This document shows positions 43,883 through 53,439 of a stretch of DNA of 64,000 nucleotides, piece after piece. Source of the DNA: Symsagittifera roscoffensis (taxonomy: Eukaryota; Xenacoelomorpha; Acoela; Convolutidae); assembly GCF_963678635.1 (NCBI RefSeq), contig NC_087066.1, forward strand, positions 31,749,301 to 31,813,300, in the 5' to 3' direction. Within the stretch, counting starts at the first letter, position 1, and each line of letters starts with the position of its first letter. The notes beneath the pieces were generated by a model. The model worked only from the letters and a program-made list of their open reading frames with translations. It was not told the origin of the DNA and did no database searches. Both the position numbers and the translations under genes were made by a program.

Positions 43883-46413
43883 GCGCCGTAACGAGCTGAT
43901 GGGCAGACGACGGACGAGAAGCACATCCAACGAAGCAGACTACGAGTTAGAAGTGACAAGGGGACTGCTGAAAACCGAAAGGAAAAGAATGAAGAAAAGG
44001 CTTCGCCAATTGGAAAAAGAGTGGTGGAAAACGATCATCGAGCAGTGCGCTACGGCGGCGAAGATGGGAGACCTGGGCACCGTCTACAGCACACTGAAGA
44101 AATTAGGCACGCGCGACCTCAAACCCCAGACCGGGACGACCCTGACCACGGACGATTTCCAGCAACACTTCCAGAAAGTGTCCAATGAGCGTTTCGAGAC
44201 AGAACCAGTAGACCTAATGAAGGCAGTCAGCGAAATGGGAGACCATAGACACGAGGAAGTTTTCCAAGAGGCAAACAAAACCCTGAACAAGATCCCGACC
44301 GTCAATGAGGTTAAAGAAGCCATGAAAGAAGTGAAAGACTCGGCACCCGGAAAAGATGGAGTGCGCGTGAAGTACATCAAAAGAGTGAGCACAGAGGTTG
44401 TGGAAGCAGTTATAAATCTGGTCATCTACATGTTCAACGAGCGTGCGGACAAGTGGGAAGACTCATCATCCCTCTCCACAAGAAAGGCAGCCGCAATGAC
44501 ACGAACAACTACAGAGGAGTGTGCCTTCTCCTGATGGCGAGTAGAATCCTCGCGAGACTTCTGTCGAAGAGACTGCGTTGGTGGAGCGAGGAGCTAGGAC
44601 TCTTGGACGAGAACCAGAGTGGGTTCAGGCCTGGCAGATCGACGGCTGATGCGAGCCAGATCATCATGCGAATCCAAGAAGACGTGACGGACTTGGTGAA
44701 AAGACGCCGGAGAGTGAACGAGCCGAGCGATAACAAGGACCCAGAGGCGCGCTTACTGGATCTGACAAAGGCTTACCCGAGAGTGAACAAGCCGGCTTTG
44801 TGGGAGATGCTGAGAAGATACGGTCTTCGAGGCGCTTTCCTGGAGAGCCTGATGGATCTCCACGAGTCTACGACGTACTGCATCAAAGGCAGAGAAGGTG
44901 ATAGAGACACTTGGCACCCAGAGAGAGGTTTGAGAGAGGGCTGCCCGTCGTCCCCATGCCTGTTCAACATCTACCACCAAGTTGTCATGCGTATCGCGGA
45001 GAGAGCCAGAGAAGAGAGGGCGAAAGAGAAGAACAGAATTGTTGGAGTTAGATGGCGCTGGATTCCAGGGAGCAAGTTACTAAACCCGGACAAAGTCGAC
45101 AAATACAACAGCGAAGCTTCCACCGTTGTTTTCTCCCTTTCTCTGTTCGCGGACGACACGACCCCCATTGGTGACACTGAAGAACTGGAAGATGGGGTGA
45201 CAGCGATGAAAGCCGTGATGGAAACCTTTGAAGAAACGAACAACGAAAGCAAGAAGAGAAACTCGAGTTTGGCAAAGAGGAGTCCGGAGAGACAAGGATG
45301 TTAGGAGTGTGGTGCGGACCGAGAGAAGATCTGAAACACAGAAAGAAGAGAGCTGGAGTGTTGTGGGCGAAAGTGAAAGCGCGGCTAAAGAACACCAAGA
45401 TCACCAAGAAACAACAAGCGAGAGTGGTTGAAGCTTGTGTGGAGAGCGGGCTCCTGTTCGACGTGACGGTTAGAGCGTGGTACGCCTCCGACATCAAGAA
45501 CCTGCAATCTTGGGTGGACAAGTGCTGCCGGTACATCTGGAGCAACAAGAAACAGCCGGCACTGATCGAAATGCTAGATAAAGGCAAGAACATGCAAGAC
45601 GTGAGAAACGAGCTGGGCGTGAAGTCGCTACAATGGAAAATCGAGAAAAGATCACTCCAACGCATCGGCCACATACTGCGCATGAGTGACAACAGACCGA
45701 CAAAAGCAGCAGTCTTCGGGTGGTTGGAGAAGTTGGAAGGGAGACCGAAATGTCCCGGAAAGAAGAAGAAGACGTTACTATAACGGAAAAAGATCCTGAA
45801 AGAAGCTGGCATAGAATGGACAAGAGCAGACGAACTAGCAGCCGACAGAAAGACCTGGCGAAAGAAAGTAAACGAGAGGATGGAACACCTGGCAAAGTGG
45901 GAGCGCAGTCCTGGACACTTCAATGGCGAAGATGTGGGCCCCAGAAACGCTGCCGCAACTAAAGAAACCTCGACAATATGCCCCCAGTGTGACAAAGTGT
46001 GTAAGAGCAAAGCAGGCCTCCGAATACACGTGAAACGCATACATGAAGACCCACAGTGTAGTTTTGAATGCAGGAAACGCAAAACCACATTCAACACCGA
46101 AAACACGATGAAGAACCACATAAAAACCTGCGGGGGAAACCAACAAACCCGGAGGGGGTTCATAAAATGCCAAAACTGCCAGAAAGAGATCAGCAAATCA
46201 AACGCCGCGCGCCATAGAAGAACGTGTCAAACGGAAGAGCAGACAACCGAAATTAACACAGAAACAGCAAGGAAATATCGGGCTAAAATGAAGATCTGCC
46301 CAGACTGTGGAATGCCAAAAGCGGCAACAAACATGGCCAGACATAGAAGGACGTGCAAAAATCAGGAATCCCGAGGAGAGGGTATACCCTTTGATCCAGG
46401 GGTGAACACCTAG
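43883..46413 (+). mobile_element. 5'-truncated LINE with C-terminal zinc fingers
   Basis: Non-LTR retrotransposon fragment of about 2.53 kb. There is no endonuclease domain. The sequence begins just after the left target repeat and opens in a basic helix (LKTERKRMKKRLRQLEKEW). Its coding frame ends with a TAG at 46411-46413, whose last bases run straight into (AAG)n. Flanks: (AAG)n(AAC)n plus AATTCATTTCTCACCATTAC..TTGAAG on both sides (left to 43882, right 46414-46496), and a matching empty site near 52.43 kb. Clade not determined. Confidence 0.9.
43899..46413 (+). pseudogene. Reverse transcriptase with C-terminal zinc-finger array, broken
   Basis: RT motifs are present in order: APGKDGV (region 1), IIPLHKKGSRNDTNNYRG (region 2), GFRPGRSTADA, motif A LLDLTKAYPRV, motif B EGCPSSPCLFNIY and motif C LFADDTTPIGD. 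Thumb and tail follow, with RIGHILRMSDNRPTKAAVFG and ERMEHLAKWE. Four zinc-binding groups close it: CPQC-x12-H-x4-H, a C-x3-C..H-x3-C group, and two C-x2-C-x11-H-x3-C groups, each ending ARHRRTC. Three lesions: frameshifts near 44450 and 45250, and one TAA at 45781-45783. The finger segment is intact in frame. Catalytic Asp residues in motifs A and C are retained. Confidence 0.88.
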
Positions 46414-46496
46414 AAGAAGAAGAAGAAGAAGAAGAAGAAGAACAACAACAACAACAACAATTCATTTCTCACCATTACAATTATACATCATTGAAG
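46414..46496. repeat. Target-site duplication, right, with microsatellite
   Basis: (AAG)8-9 followed by (AAC)6 and the same unique 37-bp tail as the left copy, then ACGCTGG, which continues the duplicated host sequence. Confidence 0.85.
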
Positions 46497-47157
46497 ACGC
46501 TGGAAAATATTTTAAGGCTGAAACAAACCGACTTTTGAAGATATCTTTGTTTTTGACATTTTTGACGTCTTTTGTTTCAGCATTTTTTAAAAGTCTTCTC
46601 TAGAATTAATTTTACCAGACTTTCTAACCCACTTTCTATCATGAAAATCAGTTGTTCATATCAGTTCGGCAAGCAATTGTATCTAAGGCTTCGTCAATTA
46701 AATTTGGGCCACAAGAATTTTCTGTCCAGCCTTGTATAAGACGCGCCGTGTCAAAACTTTTAGCCTGATGCAGGACTGAACACCGGAAATTTAACAATAT
46801 CCAATTTCTGCAGCAGAACTTCAAAATGTCGCTGTGCATGCCTGCTGCATATCTGCTTTTCTCGAAAAAAAAGTTTAGACCTGGCCATACCTAGATCAAG
46901 CTTAACCAGATCCGGATGAGACCAGCCCATAAAGGGATCAGATCTTCATCAGATCTGCCATGGTCAGATCAGAATTACTTTTTTTCGATCAAGTCTTAAA
47001 AAGTAATGCTCATATTTGCTTCATGATTGAAAGCAGAAACCATGATACAAGTTAATTTAAGCATTAGTTATGTTCAATTAAGCAAGAAAGACACTGCGTT
47101 TTTCTTCCCAGTGTGTTGCAGTTATCGATGTTCACTACAGAAGAGGTTGAAAATGGG

Positions 47158-47458
47158 CTACTGTTGCTGCTGCTGGTGGAAGTGATGGTGGGGCGGATGA
47201 GAAGAGAGAGTGTGGGAAGGGGGTAAGCTGAGTCTGCCTGAGCTGAAACACTGCTGTAGTGGCTTCACTCCCTTATTCAGCTCCTCCACATCCTTCTGCG
47301 TATTTGCCGAAGAGTAGGAAACTGTCTCGAACAGGAGTCGGGTAGCGTTAATGATGTGTTTGATTTTGTGCAGGTGTGCTTTCGACAGTTCAGTCTCTGC
47401 CTCTAAGAGAGACACATGATCGTCATTGAAGGCAATCAACTCTATCACGAACTGCTTT
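47158..47458 (-). CDS. Candidate terminal exon of unidentified gene, copy 1
   Basis: On the - strand a polypyrimidine-poor but valid acceptor (TTGTTGCAG) precedes about 100 codons: KQFVIELIAFNDDHVSLLEA, KAHLHKIKHIINATRLLFET and DVEELNKGVKPLQQCF. A Ser/Pro/His/Gln-rich end (PPHHHFHQQQQQ) and TAG follow. It is GC-richer than its flanks and helical with heptad-like hydrophobics. No upstream exon is visible within the window, so it may belong to a gene extending to the right or be an orphaned duplicated exon. I do not recognise the family. Confidence 0.5.
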
Positions 47459-47478
47459 CTGCAACAACACATACACAC

Positions 47479-49800
47479 ATGTTATAATTTTTCTGGTAAA
47501 CGATCAGTCCACACATACGGCAAAATAATTAAAAGGAACAAAGTCAACAAACACTCATTGCGAACAGATTGAATGCCTATAGGCTATAGCCAGATCTTAT
47601 CTAGTCTGAGTCAAGTCTGTTGAGATATGTTCAGGCCAGATTTATATCTTCTGAACCCTGCACTTTGATAAAAGCTAGAATAATGTCGAACAGGCCTATT
47701 AACGTAGAGCTTAATAAGTGCAAGTATATAAAAGGTGCAAAAAATTTTGAAAGTGCTGTTTGATTTTGGGTAATATAATGAAAAAGGAAGACCAAAAGTG
47801 CTTTGTTTGTCAGTAACATAAAAATTTAGCTGAAAACAATCTATTAAACAGTTCTTTGAAAATGAATTTGTTTTTTCAGATTACTTCAACTTAAAATTAT
47901 GAAATCATAGTTAGTAGGTGTCTGCAATGGTGTCCTACAATTTAATACCAGCCAATTCAACACCGTACATTTGATTACCTCATCATTCAGTAATTTCACT
48001 ACTAAACCATTTAAACCCCCAACAATTTATCTTCGATTTTGAAAGCAGTAATTTTAACACCAAAGTTGTTGCTGTATGAATTCCTTATTTTAAAACCTAT
48101 CGCACCAGAGTAAGTCCTGCAATTAATGCTCACTACTTATCAAATGCGTCCTACTCAAATGAAAAACTTGGTGCCTAACCGTGAAGTTTTATCCTAAACC
48201 TCCATTTGGAACCCGCGAGATGCGGCCGTGAATGAGATTGCAAGAACAACAAATACAGTCGAAGGATGGCATTTTGGCATCCAATCCTATTTCAGTTGAG
48301 CCCGCCCAGATATGTGAAAAACTTTTTCGATGCATCGAGTGGCCATGAAAAGAACAAAAAAATCGTGTATTAAATGAAAGAGTTTAAAACCCAATGTCCG
48401 TTTACGAAGACAAAACTGATTTATCTAGTTTGTGTTAAGGGACTAAAAAGTTTGTCTATTTTTGTTCTTTCATTCGTAACATTAAAATTTTATTTCAATC
48501 CTATCTAAAAATTTTTTCAGCTTTTTTTGAAAACTCCTTGAAAACGTAACTGAACCCGAGAACTTGACTTATACAAAAGCAGTTTAATCCCAGGAAAATC
48601 TCCCTTATTTTCGCGATTTCAGGACGGAACTAGGTGCTGGTAAACCCTTTAGCCTTGCGTTTATGTGCCAACAATTCAAAAAAAAGCTGAGCAAAGCAAC
48701 CATTTTTAAAGTTTCATTTCGAGAAAAATAAAAAAAATTAATGAAATTCAATCGTTTTTAGCCTTTTGGCATTGGTTTAACAATTTTAAATTTCTGTACC
48801 AGCCTTAATATCTAGAAAACCACACCATTTTTTAGTCAAAGAATGTTAAACTGCGGACCCTTGAAGTTTGTTGAAAGTTTGCTCATCTTTTGGTTCCAAT
48901 CAATTTAACAATCCGAATTATTGGCAAAGTCATTTCTTTTTAAAACTTGCGCGGATGAAGTTTTGCAAAATTGTCTGGCTTCGAATCGCCAGAATATTCT
49001 TGCTTTTTCTTTAATTTTTACAAAAATCCCCTTTGAAGTAAGTTCTCTTTTCATATTGGGTTAAAACGGTGTCAAGTTATAGAAATAGTTATACTATTTA
49101 GCGGTTTTAAAATGCTGAGGCAACAAAAAGAAGGGAGTGAATTTGTATGGTGTCAAGTTGTTTAGAGTTAAAGAGGTAGCAACCGTCTGCAACAAATTTG
49201 CGCAATAAGTTTTCAGAATTAACACCACGTTATATCATCAGCAGGCATAGCTTAAAAGAAGGTTAGTAGACTGAAAACAACTGACAGGTGTGTATGACTT
49301 GTATTTAATTTCATTATTACGGATGAGCCACTGAAAAACGACCAGTAACTGAAATATGTCTGCAATGGAAGAAATTGCAATTTAATTGAACAAAATTACC
49401 ATTTTTTAACTTTTCAGAAATTAAAGGAACGGATCGATTCAAGTTGTTTTATCTGTTATCCACACGTCATAAGCCTGCTTTTTTATTTTTTTTTCGGAGA
49501 CTTCTGAGACCTAATTGCTAAATTTTGCTGACCGTTTTGTATCAAATTCGTAAAAACACTAAATTTTTTCGAATGTCTTCTTTAAACCATCCAAAATTTG
49601 AATTAATTTTTTCCACTCTAATGTCATCCAAAAACTAACGTCGACCGTCGAAACAGAAACTTTTTCTGCAACTAAAATTATTAAAAAAACCATTCACACC
49701 ATAGATTAATTTTGCAAATAGCAAGAGACCAATCAAGCTGCTAATCTTGTTATGGATACTCCATTACTGCTCTTTTCCCTCGTTTTCTTAGAAGTTTTTT
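47479..49800. other. Non-coding part of segmental copy 1
   Basis: No coding or element signature recognised, yet it is almost identical to 53460-55785. Short open frames here are equally identical and give no selection signal. Confidence 0.45.
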
Positions 49801-50310
49801 AATGGGCAAATTTCTTTTTTGCGTTTTTGCAATTGATTGAGATTTTCGATTCCTCTGGAACTTTTAAAGAATTGCTCAAGCTGTCAAGGACGAAGTTAGA
49901 GCTCGTCCTCGCGCACTATCCTTTCCAAAACATAAAAAATCAATCACACGTTTTTACTATCTCAAGCAAACAACTTACCCCTATGCAACGTGCCATTAAG
50001 TTTGAAATTTCCCCAATTGGGAAAATTTACAAGCAATTGTTGACACTTTCAACGCGTAAACGGCAATTTATTTCAGCGCAGAAATTTATCAAAACTAAAC
50101 TGTGGCAAGATTTGAAGTCTTATGACGTTACTAGACGCTAAACCTATTACTTCATGTTTTGTATAGCGAGTGGCAAATATTAAAAAAGTTTTAAATTTAG
50201 TTTTCATTTTTTTTCAAATTTATCTTTATATCAAAAACTACCGCGTAAGAGTTTCAGGGCTGTCGGATCATTCAAAGCTTTCCCTGACACGGGTTGTCTT
50301 GTTTTTTTTT
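49800..50310 (-). repeat. Highly degraded family B copy in segmental copy 1
   Basis: Recognisable by CACACGTTTTTACTATC, CCCCAATTGGGAAAATT, CACTTTCAACGCGTAA and the terminal TTTCCCTGACACGGGTTGTC. It contains a 104-codon open frame that I attribute to the repeat. The twin lies at 55785-56292. Confidence 0.45.
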
Positions 50311-50790
50311 ATAATTACGGCAAGTACATATAAACTTTAATTTAAACTTCATAAACATAAATAAAAACCCTTGTCTTCTGAAAACCCTGGTAATGAAAAC
50401 AAAAAAGGCAAATCAATTTACTTAAGCGCCCTGAAATTCTTCTAAGTATTTTTAAAAAATAAGAAAAAAATTATAAAAATTATTTTAAAAAATTTAGGCC
50501 AAAAAATCATGTTTTTGAGGTTAATTGAAATGTTTCACTGTTAGCGAATCACGGTGTTCAAAGAACCAGACAGATAAAAAAACTTAGTGCATATTATTTA
50601 ATCTCAAACTTCTTTGCGACATTTTAGTTTGTATTAGATTTTGCAACAAACTTAAGCTTTGTTGAATATGATGTTAATAAACTCAAGGAAAAAATTTTCA
50701 CAACAGTTCTATTCAATTTTCGATTCGATTGTTTCAAACCTTGGTTTCGTTTCCCAATTTTGAGCACTAAAAGAAAACAAGACTGCTCGT

Positions 50791-50945
50791 CACTGGAGAT
50801 AAATGAGGGAGGGCCCGATATTTTACGTTTCGAAAGTAACAGGGCTAAAACGGAAGTAAGAGAAATTTTTATCCGCCATACAAAATGTACAAAAAAAATG
50901 AAATTTAAGACGCCACATAATTTAAAAAGTTCGGCCAAAGATACT
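50791..50945 (+). mobile_element. 155-bp LINE fragment inserted at the tip of a family B element
   Basis: Flanked on both sides by the same 15 bases, AACAAGACTGCTCGT (50776-50790 and 50946-50960), which are the start of family B. Within it, 50793-50937 is nearly identical to the LINE ORF2 fragment at 19377-19521 and keeps the same reading frame (LEINEGGPDILRFESNRAK). Confidence 0.65.
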
Positions 50946-50946
50946 A

Positions 50947-51476
50947 ACAAGACTGCTCGTATCAGGGCGAAGCCCTAAATGTTCCGACTGCCTTTTAAGG
51001 TTTATAGAGCAGTAAAAACATTAAAAAATTCAATGAAAATAAAAGAAAAGAAATATTTTTTTTTAAATGTGAAATTTTTTTAAATAAAAATCATCACCCC
51101 ACACGCCATATAAAGTAGACAAGGATAGATTTCGCTCCTTGTAACAAACCAATTATGGCAAATAAGCTTCTTTTGACCAATTTGGAACATTTCTAAGACG
51201 GATTTACTTTCCGCTTACGCGTTAATAGCGCGAAATATATCGCGCGTTAATTGTCCCAAATTGGCCACAATGGCAATCTTTAAACCCTCGTAACTTTACG
51301 AAAAATGATCACAGGTGAAATATCTTTTCAAATTTAAGCTCAAGACAACAATACCTTTCGAATGACATAAAAAATTCTGTCAAAAATGGCTAGTTAAAAA
51401 GTCGAATTTTGTCAGAAGAAAAAAATCCCACCCGAGCACAAATATTCCCGTACTTTCGTATCGAAAGTCGGAACAA
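50947..51476 (+). repeat. Repeat family B copy (+)
   Basis: Full-length and at the left end of segmental copy 2. Hairpin CAGGGCGAAGCCCT intact; ends TTCGTATCGAAAGTCGGAAC. Confidence 0.7.
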
Positions 51477-51621
51477 TTACAAAAAATGATTAAAACTTTT
51501 AATTTTAAGCCGTCAAATAGTGAGAAAAAAATCATCAACTATAGTTATTTTGGTTCACAAAAACTAATTTTTGTAATTCTTTTATGTTATAACTGTTCTC
51601 TAACTTCTTAATACAATGCTG

Positions 51622-51680
51622 CATGTTACGAATTGTCGCCTGTGACGAATTGTCGCGTGTGACGAACTGTCGCCTCACGG
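51622..51680. repeat. Minisatellite, unit TGTGACGAAYTGTCGC
   Basis: Three units here (CGAATTGTCGCCTGTGACG, GAATTGTCGCGTGTGACG, GAACTGTCGCC). The paralogous site at 42863-42898 has two. Confidence 0.7.
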
Positions 51681-52368
51681 TTTCTGAAGGAGTATTTGGC
51701 GTCGATATAAAATGATTTTGAGGAGACGCAAAAAAACGCAATTTTTAGTTCAATCTTTCCAAAAGGTCTAAGAACGCTTTTTTTAGACTGCTTTTTCTCC
51801 AAATATTGTCTGGAGTCAGATTTTGGGAGGGTGGGGGGGGGGGCGTACCAAAAAAGCCCAAAAACAGCTTTTTTGGCATGTTTTTTTTTTTTTTAAATAT
51901 GCCTGCGGCGCAGAAAAGCAGAAAATTTGGGGAAAACAGTATCTTTTTACTGCTTTAGGAGAGCTCGAAAATTCAATTTGGTCGATCTAAAAAAAAAGTA
52001 GTCAAATTTACTTTCAAAAACGTTTTGAAAATCCGCCCCCACATCAAGAAAATCCTAAATCCGCCCCTGTCTGGAGTAGAAAACTCTGCTAAATTATGGC
52101 CTTTATCGTTTATAAAAGAAGCAATTGCTTCAAATAGCTAACACAATAATTTTTTTGTCAAATCCTGCTATTGAAAACCAACCTCGTTTTTAAAACAAAT
52201 TATTAGGGAAACGGGGATACCTAACCCAGTAAATTATAATTTTTAATAGATTTTTTAAAGTGAGATAATTAGAATGCTGACAAGAGGTCAAATGATAAAA
52301 TTATGCAAATCAGAAAATTAATTTTCCTCCTAATTATCAATGGCTACTACGTCAAACATTGTGTAGAA

Positions 52369-52437
52369 GAATAAGAAGAAGACGAAGAAGAAGAAGAAGA
52401 AGATGATGAAGAAGAAGAAGAAGAGGAACAACAATTC
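52369..52437. repeat. (GAA)n microsatellite, empty LINE site
   Basis: Imperfect GAA/GAC/GAT run ending GAGGAACAACAATTCATTTC and continuing without interruption to TTGAAGTCGCTGG. This is the paralogous counterpart of the LINE-filled site in copy 1. Confidence 0.9.
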
Positions 52438-53138
52438 ATTTCTCACCATTACAATTATACATCATTGAAGTCGCTGGAAAATATTTTTAGGCTGAAACAA
52501 ACCGACTTTTGAAGATATCTTTGTTTTTGACATTTTGACGTCTTTTGTTTCAGCATTTTTTTAAAAGTCTTCTCTTGAATTAATTTTACCAGACTTTCTA
52601 ACCCACTTTCTATCATGAAAATCAGTTGTTCATATCAGTTCGGCAAACAATTGTATCTAAGGCTTCGTCAATTAAACTTGGGCCATAAGAATTTTCTGTC
52701 CAGCCTTGTATAAGACACGCCGTGTCAAAACTTTTAGCCTGATGCAGGACTGAACACCGGAAATTTAACAATATCCAATTTCTGCAGCAGAACTTCAAAA
52801 TGTCTATAATTTCGCTGTGCATGCCTGCTGCAGATCTGCTTTTCTCGAAAAAAGTTGAGACCTGGCCATACCTAGATCAAGCTCAACCAGATCCGGATGA
52901 GACCAGCCCATAAACGGATCAAATCTTCATCAGATCTGCCATGATCAGATCAGAATTACTTTTTTCGATCAGGTCTTAAAAAGTATTGCTTATATTTGCT
53001 TCATGATTGAAAGCAGAAAACCATGATACAAGTTAATTTAAGCATCAGTTATGTTCAATTAAGCAAGAAAGACACTGCGTTTTTCTTCCCAGTGTGTTGC
53101 AGTTATCGATGTTCACTACAGAGGAGGTTGAAAATGGG

Positions 53139-53439
53139 CTACTGTTGCTGCTGCTGGTGGAAGTGATGGTGGGGCGGATGAGAAGAGAGAGTGTGGGAAG
53201 GGGGTAAGCTGAGTCTGCCTGAGCTGAAACACTGCTGTAGTGGCTTCACTCCCTTATTCAGCTCCTCCACATCCTTCTGCGTATTTGCCGAAGAGTAGGA
53301 AACTGTCTCGAACAGGAGTCGGGTAGCGTTAATGATGTGTTTGATTTTGTGCAGGTGTGCTTTCGACAGTTCAGTCTCTGCCTCTAAGAGAGACACATGA
53401 TCGTCATTGAAGGCAATCAACTCTATCACGAACTGCTTT
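53139..53439 (-). CDS. Candidate terminal exon of unidentified gene, copy 2
   Basis: Encodes exactly the same residues as the copy at 47158-47458, with the same acceptor and stop. Only one of the two copies may be used; the sequence does not say which. Confidence 0.5.

Larger units (their letters stand above)
42186..50421. repeat. Segmental duplication, copy 1 (carries LINE insertion)
   Basis: Direct repeat of 50947-56405. It starts exactly with a family B element and ends at GGCAAATCAATTTAC. About 46.5-50.4 kb is nearly identical to 52.5-56.4 kb, while the B element and family E region at the left are clearly more diverged. It differs by a 2.5-kb LINE plus duplicated target (43883-46496) and an extra stretch of about 180 bp inside the E element. 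Confidence 0.92.

Noticed and set aside
45048-46196. 382-codon open frame on the - strand
   Set aside because: It is the antisense of the LINE reverse transcriptase and zinc-finger frame. GC-rich coding sequence often leaves its complement open. RT motifs are all on the + strand.
46648-46839. 63-codon - strand frame shared with 52622-52822
   Set aside because: The copies differ by insertion and substitutions that change the protein, with no splice support; only duplication explains the similarity.
49827-50141. 104-codon open frame, identical in copy 1 and copy 2 (55810-56124)
   Set aside because: It lies inside a degraded family B repeat whose other copies are not open. Identity between copies is explained by the recent duplication.
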